From positions 1-63,315 of the forward strand of contig JAFISE010000174.1 of assembly GCA_022560025.1 (NCBI GenBank): a DNA stretch of 63,315 bases, in the 5' to 3' direction. This document shows positions 10,577 through 21,359 of this stretch, piece by piece. Each line of letters starts with the position of its first letter. Position 1 is the stretch's first letter. Position numbers and translations under genes: made by a program. The stretch is from Stagonosporopsis chrysanthemi. Its lineage: Eukaryota > Ascomycota > Dothideomycetes > Pleosporales > Didymellaceae. Under the pieces are notes generated by a model. It worked only from the letters and a program-made list of their open reading frames with translations, searched no databases and was not told the origin of the DNA.

Positions 10577-13500
10577 ACTAGCGAAAAGGACACTGTGTTT
10601 GCTGCAACAACCGAATGTGCAACAGCTGCTGTCAAACGCAAGTCAACAGCTGTTGTTTTGTGGGACTGGTGCAGTGTGTCAATCGAATGTGACAGCCATC
10701 GAGATGGGCCTGCGACGAGATGACTTCGGACCTAGTCTTGACACTCAAGCACACATGGCTCGGTGCACGTTAGAGAAGCGGCCGTCAAACCACCGACAAA
10801 CCCGCTCAAACGGCATTAGTTGGCGGGCTCTGAATCATACGTTCGAAGCTATCCACATCGTTCACCGGTAGTTGGCCATATGACATACACCTGACGATCG
10901 CCCGTCGCCCATCGCGTGCAGCGGATCAGCTTGGCAGAGCTTGACCTGTCCTACACGCAATATGCCTGTCACGATCATTGCCGCGCCTTGCAATTTCGCG
11001 ATTAGCGACTTTGGTGCCAAAGTTTATCTTAATTGTTGCCAATGTCCGCGCGTCCCGGTCCGCCAGCGATGTGCCTGTCAAGTCCATAGGCCTGGAACAT
11101 GGGTGGCCGGTAATAGGATCGACGTCATTACTAGCATTACCCTGAGCAAGAGGCAGCATGGTGTGGCGTAGGACTGACTCGGGCTGCTGTAATTGTGGAG
11201 AAATTGCAGTGTCTTTGTGAGTCTGGTGCATAGCTGGCAGATTGGGACCTACAGTTCGAGGGGATGCTTGCTCATAGCAGAATCTGTCAGGTCTGATGGA
11301 GGGACTAGCGATGTTTTGTTGACCGAAACCAGGAGCTCAGTTATACTAGGTAGCCGCAAACGCCCGTGCGATTGCAACGTTCGATTGTGGAGTTACGCGA
11401 TCTCCGTTCGTGCGTAAGACTCGAAAGGTGTTGACGACTTGAATAATCGACGCGCCACTCTAGGTCGTCTTAGAGCCTGAGCGTTTTCACGTGCATGTCA
11501 CAAGCCTCCGGGTGCCGTCGGGCTATGCAGAAATGAGAGACTTGTCTTATCTGTGGTGGTGACCCGGCTCAAGTTCTAGAGCCAAGAGTAGGCAGATTCC
11601 AGAGCGCGCTCTGATAGCAGCTGGCTACGGCATACATAGCATATCCCTTGCATCGGCTTGCTGGACCGGTCAACTTCCTCCGGCCAAGATTCGCCCTTCG
11701 CTCGCCTGGTGTGATATGTGGCATTTACGCTGTGCCTGACATGTATCTTGTGCATGTCGCGTATACAGATCATAGTCAGATACTGCTCAGATCATAGACA
11801 GTCTTGTGTGTTTTCTTGCAGGATCGCCAGCATGCAGTCAGCGTCATTGGGGATCTGCAGCCAGCATGATATTGGATCAGGGCCATCGACTGGCTCTACC
11901 TGGACGGCGATCAAGATCCAGCCGAATCTAGACAGCTTTGAGCCTCAACCTTTGACGACCGTATCTACTTTCGACAAGCCGAGCGGGGCATGCATCTGGA
12001 GTTTTGGCAAACAATACACCGGTAAGGAAAGATGACCTTACCCAAATCGAAGCCTACTGCAGGCGCCTTGGACTAGAGGACGTTCTCGTACAACAGAACA
12101 CGTGGACCTGAGGTGGCAGGAACAGCCATACGATGGCACGCGCTGCTGTGATGTGGGGTGAACAAGCCAGATTGCCAGATCTGGCGCAGCTTGCATGAGC
12201 GAAGCAAGGGGCAGATGTCTCTCTAAATCCACAAATCCGTCCCTGGGCGAATGTAACGCACGAACCGCCATTCGTACCGGAGCAGTTCTTTGGAACTGGG
12301 AACTAATCGATCGCAGTGCCAATATATCAGCGCCATGCGGCTTGTCCCATTTGGCAGCGTCTTGCTGGGCAGCAAGTTTGCAATGCCCTTTTTACGACTG
12401 CTTTTGATGCCGACATCACTGGATACACGGCATATGTGCTGCAACCTATGTTGCTGTATGCAGAGATCGATAGCGGACAACATCTACCCGAAGAGGGCAC
12501 TCCACTCAATGGTCGCACAAAGACCGGAGCTGAGCCTGTGTAGGATGGTGAGCAGCAGGACGAAAAGGGTCAACAATGTCAACTCCAGGCCACCTTCCAA
12601 GTGGAGCTGACAGATACACAGAACTGCCGTCACTATCTGGAAGTCGATACATATCAAGCATCCAGGCAAGTGGCCAGGCGCGGCATTCCAAGCCTGTCAG
12701 CTGTCAGCTTGACTCGGTACTACACAGCACAAAAGCCTTTCAGGCTTGCAGAATTTGACGAAGCAGGTCGTCTCGGGGGCAGTGATCTTGACTTTGTCAG
12801 TGGCGTCAGTCGATAATTGTTCCACGCGGGCCAGTAGAAAGAGCGAAACAGAAACGTCGGTTTTTGCTCCGTTATACGACAGGGTCGCGCGCCACTGCCG
12901 GCGAATCAGCTGTCTTGGATTCAGAAATACTGACCATGGTGCGGGTGATGTTGCGAGGGGGGTGGGCTGGCGACCCCTGAAGTTTGAGGAGCGTTTCGGG
13001 CTTGTCGCGTCGGCAGAGGCAGGCGCGTTGCTCGGTCCAGCGCGTTTGCCGAGGGCTTACGTAACTTCAGCGTTGTTTCGCAACTGCTCTCCTCACCACT
13101 TTTGCTCTGATCTCACCGCGCTGCGACCCTATAGCAGCTAGCATCTTACCACATTTGATGCTCATTACGGGGTATTGCGCTCGGTTGCAGAACCTCGGTA
13201 ACAGCATCGGTGATACATCAACGCTACGTATAGCACCGATTGCTCTCACCACTTCATCCGTTCCTAAACGATGCTTGGTCTCCCCAATTGAGCGCTGAAA
13301 CTCAGCTTCGGCCAAAGAGGATGCTGCCGTCCCTCATAATCTTGCTGCCGCTGACTGGCAACTTCCTTGTCCGCAACCGCTCTAACTGTCTTCGGAGCAT
13401 CTCAACCATGACAGTGTCGATGATTCAGCCGCAGGGATCGCCTGTTGCTCTCCAACGAAGGCTGCGTCCGTCTAATCCGACAGGAGGATGAGGAGATGTG

Positions 13501-14032
13501 CTGGTGCGGCTGTCCCAGACGTCTCTAATCGCCTTCCAGCATCCCAGCAGCCCTGCGCCTGGCCCACCCTTCACCACATGTCCCCACCACACACTCCTTT
13601 GGGTGAACGCTTCTACTGTCGCCGTTCCAGATTCTCTGCAGCCAAGGCGCCTCCCGACACTGCTTTCAAACCAAGTCCGAGTGGTTCTGTTGCGTCAAGT
13701 TCGTGAAGATTATTTGGCCTTGTTGTTGCTCTCGGAACCCTCGATCCCGTGTTCTCGACATATACTACTACTACTAACCATCACCCTCTCTCGTTACACT
13801 CGGCTCTGTCATTCTTTGGAAACCCCAGCCTACCTATATCTACATTCTTTCTTGTCTGGAGCGGGCTCCTATCCGCGCTGGTTGCATTTGGGAACGTTCT
13901 GTTTTCCGTTCACTCATTTGTCTAGCCTTACGGTATTTTAGTCACATCATTACACCCACTCAGCTGTGGTGGTACAGCACTATCGCCTAGGCACATTCTT
14001 TCTGACCGCCAGTAGCTTCTTTCGTTACGAAC
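10577..14032. promoter_or_regulatory. long upstream region of the Rua1-domain regulator
   Basis: About 3.5 kb without a confident gene. Pyrimidine-rich tracts between about 13200 and 13960 look like a fungal promoter and 5'-UTR of the regulator that starts at 14338. Within it, 12195-12829 contains a coding-like but interrupted frame (listed separately). Other ORFs here are short and overlap on both strands. Long, complex upstream regions are common for fungal developmental regulators; applying that here is inference. Confidence 0.45.
12195..12829 (+). pseudogene. possible interrupted small gene, unrecognised
   Basis: From ATG 12195 a frame runs to a possible intron (donor GTACCG near 12272, branch ACTAATC, acceptor GCAG ending at 12316), then continues about 75 codons to an in-frame TAG at 12541-12543. 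It carries on in the same frame for about 90 codons to TAA near 12817. The second half (containing QVELTDTQNCRHYLEV and FRLAEFDEAGRLGGSDLDF) looks protein-like. Alternatives are chance ORFs in about 50% GC sequence, or an intron that I could not place over the TAG. No family recognised. Confidence 0.2.
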
Positions 14033-14169
14033 GTAAGTCTCATACGCCTCGTCCCCCTTGCTTCCCAAGCAAGTGCTCTGTGACGCGGCGCTGCTAGTTT
14101 TGCAGACTGCCGATCGAACTTCTGCGCCGAGGTGTGGTAGACCAAATTCGTCACTAACGCTTCCTTCAG
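14033..14169 (+). other. predicted 5'-UTR intron of the Rua1-domain regulator
   Basis: A canonical donor (ACGTAAGTCT), a branch-like CACTAAC and an acceptor preceded by a pyrimidine tract (CTTCCTTCAG) bracket 137 bases upstream of the ATG at 14338. No long ORF crosses it, so it would be a leader intron. RNA-seq would settle this. Confidence 0.5.
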
Positions 14170-14337
14170 ATATATACGCCGAGACCGTTGCGTAGTGAGG
14201 ACGAGGAGGACCTAAAGATGGAATTCAATGCGCTTCCACAGTAGGGCTCTCTTCGTTGATCCAGATTGACGTCTAGATTGCGCACACATACTGATGCCAG
14301 GTATAGATATCGTCCATCATCGAGCAAGTCAAGCAAC

Positions 14338-16606
14338 ATGGGTCAATCTTCACCCACATTGGCAACACACATGTATTCGCACAGCAACTACCCAATCCAA
14401 CGGCATCAACCACCGCCATCATTGCAAAGCATGTCAAGATCCTCGCCACCACACTCCACGTGGGCTGTATCACAGTCCCACAACTCATACTATCCTGGAC
14501 CTCGAGGGTCCATGGTACCATCTAGGGACGAGCATGTACAGTTCTATCAAAGGCCAGACATGCATACTTCTGGAGCCCCAGCTTACAACAACGTAACTCT
14601 GAGTAACAATATAGCTACGTCAGCAGAGTTCTTTCCGAACGTTATTGACACGAGTATGTTCCGTTTCCAAGTTGCTCGAATTACTTGCTGACTTGAAAAG
14701 GTCCTTGGGGAGCGAAAGCCTGCGGGGAACTCGAACCATTTCCATCGTTGGATGCAGATGCCACGGATTTCAATCACAACTTAATTGGTCAGGACGAAAA
14801 CACCCCCATTATCGACTTGCGACAGTTCCAAGGCATTGGGCATCAGGACACTGACAATCTCACCCATTTCAATCCTCAGGGACCTCGCCGCATGTCCGAG
14901 TCATCGTTTTCCATGTCCAGCACAGGTGGTGGAATGTTTCCTGATGTGTCTTCATACGAAGAGATGAGCTCGTCGGAGGCAATTTCATATACGAATGAGT
15001 GCGATGGGTGGAATACGGTAGAACCTACTGGTGGACATCTAATGTCTCCAATCGCTTCACCAAGGAAATCCCAGTACGATACTGTCGCTCGTACTGGAGG
15101 TCGAGCCCGTATGTCCCCGGCGCCCCACAATCATGTTCGATCTTCTCCGTACACACTCGAAAGCACGAGGTTCAAACGATGGTCGACAGGACAAGCACCG
15201 ACTTCAACACCTAGCAACTCGCGTGCAATACCCCAGGTTCCTGACCACTACGCTCCCTACGGCTCACGCCCAAATCCGCATCACTCGATGCCAGTGTACT
15301 CGCCTAGTGCCATGGCCAGCTTCGGCATTCCTTCACAAAACGTGTTGTTCTCGCACAACCACCAGCTCCAATCGAACGGACTGCCCTTATATGCAACCCG
15401 CGACCAGCAGTTTCCTCTGGAGGTCCCTCGGCCCCTTCCCTCACAAGGTCTCTTCCGTCTTCTGCAAAGCAATGTCGACAGGCATGGAGGCTGTTCGTCA
15501 CATTTTGCAGACCTTTCGGACCCACCAGACCTGTACTCTTCCCTTCACGAAGAGCCATCCAATCCGCCTGAGTCGGACATGAATCCATCGGATCCGGACC
15601 TTGTGCCACATGAGCAGGATCTTCGATTCAATGGCGATTTGTACACTCCAAGGTGGGTTCGAGGACATGGCAACAAACGCGAGGGTTGGTGCGGACTCTG
15701 CAAGCCTGGGCGTTGGCTTGTCTTGAAAAACAGTGCGTTTTGGTACGATAAGTCCTTTACACACGGTGTCAGCGCAGCAACCGGCGCCGCGTTCCAAGGA
15801 CCTCAAGACACACGCCGCACAGAAGGAAATCTCGATGTCTGGGAAGGTCTTTGTGGAAGCTGTGGCGAGTGGATCGCCTTGGTCAGCAGTAAGAAGAAAG
15901 GAACCACATGGTTCAGGCATGCTTACAAGGTTCGTGTTTACCCTGCATTCCTGTCTACCCATGCTCGTTCCTCACTCTCGCATTTGATTCGCGGGTGTTT
16001 TGACCGCAGAGTTGTACCAGCTCGCTTACTAACGGTGCACTACAGTGTCACACCCACCCAAAGGTTAAAGACGGTCCCAAACGGCGTCGCGAAACACAGG
16101 CAGGTCGTACCCGTGCTGTATCCTCTGCTTCTACGTCTTCGTCTTCGCATCCAGTGAAGCAGGAGTTGGCACCGACTCACCGTCATTCAACTCCAACTCC
16201 ACTATCGGACAATTCCACGCTCCACGCATTCAGCATGCCAGTCTCGACCCCCACTGTAACACCATCTTTGAGTACTCCTTCGTACGGTAGCAGTACGTCC
16301 TATCCAACCCCGGCAGCTGCGACACCATTATTATACACACCACAAACACCCACAACGTCGACTCCACTACACGCGCTGCATACGCCGACTGCAGCAGCCT
16401 TCCCGGAGCTTCATTACGATACTGCAGCTTCCAAGGATGAACACGTTGCAAGACTCTTTCCTGCACCTTTCCGAACTTTCACCAACTTCTCGACGCCATA
16501 TTCAGCTGCACCTCCCATGAACATGGCACACCAAGTTAGTGAGCCAGAACTTGTGGGCATAAGAGCGACTGCTGCAAGTCTCAACTCTATAGCAAGCATG
16601 ATGTAA
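14338..16606 (+). CDS. Rua1_C (DUF4451) zinc-binding transcription regulator
   Basis: Three exons: 14338-14653, 14701-15929 and 16046-16606 (introns 47 and 116 bases), 701 residues. The N-terminal 400 residues are Ser/Pro/His-rich and probably disordered. The conserved module starts near residue 418 with LYTPRWVRGHG..REGWCGLCKPGRWLVLKNSAFWYDKS and continues with WEGLCGSCGEWIALVSSKKKGTTWFRHAYKCHTH, which crosses the second intron. Its paired CxxC and final C..H residues form the zinc-binding set of the Rua1 C-terminal family, first known from the Ustilago regulator of ustilagic acid. A basic stretch (KRRR) follows, then a Ser/Thr/Pro-rich tail. Nuclear transcription factor by family; targets unknown. 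ATG 14338 is the first in-frame ATG after the predicted leader intron. Confidence 0.88.
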
Positions 16607-18051
16607 GGTGCAAAAAGTCCAGTCTGCCATACTCAGCATGCCTGGCCTCGGTCAAACAAATAGCCCAAGGTCTGGCGTCGCAACGCTAATCCAATGGAGG
16701 CTCGTGCCGTCACTCTACACCGAGATGTCACGGTTCTGATGTACATCTTTCATCTCATCTTGGTGCTCAAGTTGCGACAAAGAGATCGGCGTATCATTCT
16801 GTATTGCAGCACATTCTCAGGCGTCCTCGATTTCAGCACAATGCTGCGCTACATCGCATGTTCTAGCGTTTCCGCGTTCTATCTCCCATCTCCTTTACTT
16901 TTCATCTTTTTCTCCACGTTCAGCTTGGGCTCATGATTGATGACACACCCCAGGTAGGCGGATAGACTTCACCGTCACTACCAGCTAGCACCTTTCACGT
17001 AGATAGAATGCCTGTTTGATAGATATCTCCACACATATTGTAATGCCTCCGTATATTTGAGACCACGAAACATGGTACCAACTCTTTGACACATGTGCCC
17101 CTCACCCTATATCGGTGCGATGCGACCGGTCAACCTCCACTTCGAACCCCCCCACCCATACACATCAGCTCCAATTTAAAACTACGCATCGGCCTCACAC
17201 CGCGCTGATCGCAAGGCATGAGTTGTACCTCCTGATACTTGACACAACTCAGAAGAGTTTGAAACGCCACATGTGGCATACTCGTGCGTCTACCGGTTTA
17301 TCGGTACGAACGGCCGTTTGCAAATGAGGGATCAGTGCCACCTGATCCTCGTGTCAAATGACAGCGAGGCGGTGCAAGTGGGGCAAATGTCCCACCCACC
17401 AATTCTGTCACGGTTTTACAGGGTTGATACTTTGTGGCTCGTTGATCGATTACGCCGAGCGGGCTGTGATGGGCTGCAGTCGCCGTATGGGTATCCTAGC
17501 TTTTGCAAGATCATGTGACTTTGATGCGTGATACGCCCCTTCCTTGCTCTTTTGGGGGTAACAAAGTCTTCAAGTCGCTGGTTTCGCATGCTGTTAACAT
17601 GCTGGTGCACTCGACATAAAGAGCTTCAGCCGTGAAGAGGTGGACTCACTCTGCATCAACGTCACTGACCTGGGTCAAGATACCACTGACAATGGATGCC
17701 TCAAACAAACGCAAGATTCATTCAACATTCCGAAATTCCACTGCCTCCCATCAAAGAGTAAGGTCTCGCAAGATGTAATTGACTCTACACCCAATCAGAA
17801 AACATATATGACCAGAGAAGACCTGAACCAAGCAGCTAGAACTAAGATCCTTCCCTGTGCCATCGTGGGTCTCAAAATATCGATTCGAGTATCATGATAA
17901 CTTCAACAGATGAGCGGTTCGTAAACCCGAAAAACATCATCCTGCACAAAAGCCAACCTCCAGCTTGTGCAAATCCGGACATGAAATAAGACACTAATCG
18001 GCTGTGACTGATAACTCCTAGCATGACAAACTCCACGTTCACACTTGAAAT
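16607..18051. other. intergenic, no supported gene
   Basis: The first few hundred bases are the 3' flank of the regulator gene. An open frame at 17640-17897 (85 codons, no good ATG) has no recognisable feature and looks like chance. No RNA gene or repeat seen. Confidence 0.4.
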
Positions 18052-18213
18052 TCAGCTCAAAATACTGTTTGACGGCTCATTTATCGACCGAAAGTAGTAG
18101 ACCTCGAACTCGGTGTTGACAGTGTCGTCCATGCGTGAGATTTCCCACGCCATTACGGGTTCTGATAGCCAGATTGCTACGACAAGAAGCGATGTAACGT
18201 GAGGAAGCTTCAT
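18052..18213 (-). CDS. candidate small secreted protein (53 residues)
   Basis: An ATG in good context (GTTCCGCC-ATG-AAG) opens 53 codons: a typical signal peptide (MKLPHVTSLLVVAIWLSEPV, then MA with likely cleavage after it), followed by a polar segment rich in Asp, Glu and Tyr and no Cys. A donor-like GTATTT before the stop and a CTAGG..CAG downstream could add an exon, but that alternative ends after a few codons. It lies about 500 bases from another secreted-protein gene on the same strand. No family recognised. Chance cannot be excluded for an ORF this short; the signal peptide is the main support. Confidence 0.4.
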   Translation of the reverse strand: MKLPHVTSLLVVAIWLSEPVMAWEISRMDDTVNTEFEVYYFRSINEPSNSILS

Positions 18214-18707
18214 GGCGGAACACTGATGTAGTTGTTATGAGGACTTGTCGTGTGGACTTGGTGTGCGGAATCGTCTTAGCTTCGGAGCAGAGTCGAGTGA
18301 TCGGCGGGGGCGGTGGTGCAGTACAAATATGTATGATATCTGTAAGCCTACAACAGCGGAGTGGGAAGAAATGTAATTTATTCTGGCCTGCATTAATCTA
18401 TCGCGCGATTGGTCACGCTGCTCATGTTGAGTTCATGGAAATGGTGGTTCAGGGTATATATTCATCTTTGGTACAGCAACTAATGAAGCACAAACGGAAA
18501 CACGAACAAATACACAAAGGAAAAATGAACAGAGAATCAAAACGAGCAGACGATACCCTTCATGCTTGGAAATCGGGACCCTCCACCTGACTCATTTCCG
18601 AACTCAACTTGTAGTCAGTTCTGAACCAGACATCCACGGCACTATATGTCGTCAGCATTTTGATGTAAGGGTAGAAACGAAATATTTCACTTACAAGCCC
18701 AAGTCCA
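18214..18707. other. intergenic
   Basis: 494 bases between two minus-strand secreted-protein candidates. It should hold the promoter of the smaller one and the 3' flank of the larger. Nothing else seen. Confidence 0.4.
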
Positions 18708-19502
18708 TCACCAATCGAGATCGTGCTCCGCATCCGTGCGATCATCACTCGAATAATCGTCGTCGTGCTGGAACTCCTCGTCGACGGCTTCCTGGTAGCG
18801 ATCTTGATCGTCCTGCCAGCGGTCACCAAACTCCACGGCCGGGCAGAAACAGGCGGTCGGGTTGAAGTCATCATCTGGACCGTACAGCTCGAGCGAATCT
18901 GGCCACTGTGGAAACGTGTACCAGACCGGATAGACTCTGTTGTTGAAGCAGAAGTAGCATAGGCTGACACATTGTCCGAAGTGCGGGCCGTCGCAGTGAT
19001 GCTCCTCGCAGCCATGGGTGCAGAAGTCCCACGGTGCACTGATACCCATTGGTCTGGGCCGAACCGTACTCACGGCTTTCAGGGCGCTCGATACCTTGGT
19101 AGGCGAGTGCTTGCGGCATCGTTTGTGGCACTTGCGGCGGAGCTTGCCGGAGTAGTTGTCGCAGAAGGTGCAGACGCCAATGGCCTCTACGGAGGAGAAG
19201 TTGGTGAGGTCCAGGTAGAGAGTCGATGTAGCGTTGGCAGCCAAAGGGATGGCGGAGCGCATCAGAGAGGGAGTCACGGCGGTGGTGTTGGTCACCACAG
19301 TGTTGTTGATTGCCCAGGTGTTAGTGACCTCCCGGCAGTGCGAGTAGCAGGTCTCGCGGATCACGTCCGGCATGGTCTCGCAGATCACGCAGACTTGTCC
19401 GAATTCGAGCGGAATGATGCCCGACTTCAGGTCGCTGAGGGGGACACCTGCGACAAGCGACCCGAAGAAGGCACCGAAGGGGAAGATGGTGAAGAGCTTC
19501 AT
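18708..19502 (-). CDS. secreted cysteine-rich protein, effector-like
   Basis: A single exon of 264 residues from ATG 19502. It has a signal peptide (MKLFTIFPFGAFFGSLVAG, cleavage near VAG-VP). Two copies of the same spacing occur: CVIC-X10-CYSHC and CTFC-X10-CHKRC (CX2C-X10-CX3C), about 90 residues apart. A third Cys-rich block (FCTHGCEEHHCDG..CVSLCYFC) and an isolated CFC follow. Between the first two modules are several N-glycosylation sites (NNT, NTT, NAT, NFS). The tail is very acidic (DDDYSSDD region). The frame continues upstream of this ATG without a start in signal-peptide position, so 19502 is preferred. A TATA-like element lies about 125 bases upstream. No family recognised. Secretion is well supported; any role in interaction with a host or other organisms is inference. 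Confidence 0.75.
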   Translation of the reverse strand: MKLFTIFPFGAFFGSLVAGVPLSDLKSGIIPLEFGQVCVICETMPDVIRETCYSHCREVTNTWAINNTVVTNTTAVTPSLMRSAIPLAANATSTLYLDLTNFSSVEAIGVCTFCDNYSGKLRRKCHKRCRKHSPTKVSSALKAVSTVRPRPMGISAPWDFCTHGCEEHHCDGPHFGQCVSLCYFCFNNRVYPVWYTFPQWPDSLELYGPDDDFNPTACFCPAVEFGDRWQDDQDRYQEAVDEEFQHDDDYSSDDRTDAEHDLDW

Positions 19503-20090
19503 TGTGGTTGGCTGAAAGCTTGAAGTTGTAAGTGGTGATTGGCTGGTACAGTATACTTGGAAGGTCAAGTAAGTTAGTACGCCGATCTGTGACTGCAGCT
19601 CTAAAGGGGGGGGGAAACAGGTCACTATATACTTGCGCAGTACTAAAATTCGTCAAACCCAAGGTGCAAATGGTACATGCAAAGATCTACGAATCCATGT
19701 TGAAGGCAGCACAGATTCCGAATTTTTTTTCTTTAGCCACTTACCTCTTGGATGGACTCATTCACGTTGGAGCCGAATACAGGACCCAAGTTCTAATCTT
19801 GAAGGCAGCCGCGGAGGGCGTCAAGCTTGGTTCCGACCTTACAATTAGGACCTCGCCATACAATTAGGACCTCGCCATACAAGCCGGGCAAGGCCTTCCT
19901 TTACAAAACCCCACGGAAAAAATCCGATCTCGGACAGTGGTTCCAGGGTCTCGAAAGACGTTGAAGATTTTGGTCCTGAGCATACCACGGCTGACTATAA
20001 GATGAAACTTCCCGCAACCTGAACGCATATCAGCCAATCCAGAGATTTCACCACTTTCGTACATCACAACTTAAAAGGCAAACGCACGCA
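19503..20090. promoter_or_regulatory. divergent upstream region of two secreted-protein genes
   Basis: Lies between the minus-strand Cys-rich gene and the plus-strand small secreted gene. It contains CACTATATAC (about 19623-19632), a TATA-like element for the minus-strand gene, a G-run near 19605, and an exact 19-base tandem duplication at 19841-19878. Confidence 0.4.
19841..19878. repeat. exact 19-base tandem duplication
   Basis: The unit ACAATTAGGACCTCGCCAT occurs at 19841-19859 and again, identical, at 19860-19878. Such a perfect copy suggests a recent duplication. No function is apparent. Confidence 0.9.
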
Positions 20091-20327
20091 ATGAAATTCA
20101 CACTTCTCATCGCCGCCGCTCTCGCAGCCCCAATCGTCATGGGCGCCCCCCTGCCTGGCGCCACCCACCACGTCGAGAGCACCAATAGCATATCGACTCC
20201 ATCCATGCCCGATTCACCATACCTGAACATAGGCACTTCTCTTTCCAAAGCGCTCGTATTGCTCCTCAGCGAGCGCAGCGAATCCCTTACTACTAGCGCG
20301 ACTGCCTCTCAGCTGGAGCAACGTTAA
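20091..20327 (+). CDS. candidate small secreted protein (78 residues)
   Basis: ATG 20091 opens a clear signal peptide (MKFTLLIAAALAAPIVMG, cleavage near MGA-PL) followed by a Ser/Thr-rich, Cys-free segment ending at TAA 20325. In the same frame after the stop, about 75 further codons (20343-20555) are open and carry four spaced Cys (CHPSSETKW.., TQCII, DSCNI, KLCAEQ). An intron from GTATTG at 20256 to an acceptor ending at 20363 or 20387 would remove the stop in phase 0 and join the two parts. I cannot choose between the short protein, the spliced longer one and a stop-broken gene. No family recognised. Confidence 0.45.
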   Translation: MKFTLLIAAALAAPIVMGAPLPGATHHVESTNSISTPSMPDSPYLNIGTSLSKALVLLLSERSESLTTSATASQLEQR

Positions 20328-21359
20328 CATGGCCCGCTGCATGTGTGTCACCCGTCGTCTGAGACAAAATGGAGCGTCAATACGCAGTGCATCATCGTAC
20401 ACTCGGGCACACCGTTTCCTATCTGGCGCACCCTCGACTCCTGCAACATCCGACATTTTGGCATCCCTTGGACTAATGCCCGCATTTACAAGTTGTGTGC
20501 CGAGCAGACGAGTGAAGGAAGATATCTCCAAGAAGGTGAAGCAAGTGCGATGTGAGAGATGGAAGGGCTGTGGATTTTTGCGCAAGAGTAAAGTGGATGG
20601 TCCAAAGGTTTCTCTGGTGGTGCTGTATGATCAGCAAAGATTGGAGGGTCTTTAAAATCAGGGTCGACCCTATTGACAGTAGCTGTTTATCATCAAGTAA
20701 CGAGCCGTACCTTCTTGTTCGTGTCAGATTTGTGATGTAATGTACGAATTCTGGCTTTACGCTCGACCGTGTTTGGTTCGAGTTTCGTCGGCGTCGTTTC
20801 CAATAGACTGTAACATTGAAGATCCATCGCAAATGAAAAATGTAATCCACGTACCGGATGCTGACGGGTTCAATGATGCAATGGGTTGTTGCCTTCTCAT
20901 GTATTCTGTAGGGACTCAGGTTTTGAGGCTACGAAACCAGTAAGGCGAACGTCAAAGCAGGAAGGGAGGGCTCTAATAGCAGACTCGATGGCCACCGTTG
21001 TCACAGCTGGTCCGCAGATTCGCAGTTTTATGCTTCAAAAGCGCTGCGCGTGCTGTTCAGCGATAGTGATGTTCCTTAGCAAACCTCGGACGTTCGGTCG
21101 TTGGAAAGAAGACTACTGTTGCTTGACTGCGAACGAAACCTCGGGATATGCGTGCGCTGCAGCCTGCCTGCAATGATCAAAATATTTCCCTGCCCAACTA
21201 TCAGTATCCTAAGATTCATCAAGTAGCTCCACGAAAGCGTGCTACACCACCAAGGCATTATTCTGTGTAAGGCCTCATGCCATTCAATTGTCTATGAGCA
21301 CATGTCGACTATTTGTACACATCTCCACCTTAGTATCTTTCCCTCCATGGAATCCCCGC
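20328..21359. other. no confident gene; possible second exon at left edge
   Basis: The first 230 bases may be coding (see the preceding secreted-protein entry). The rest is 3' flank of that gene and of the convergent atp8 gene. No other signal seen. Confidence 0.35.
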
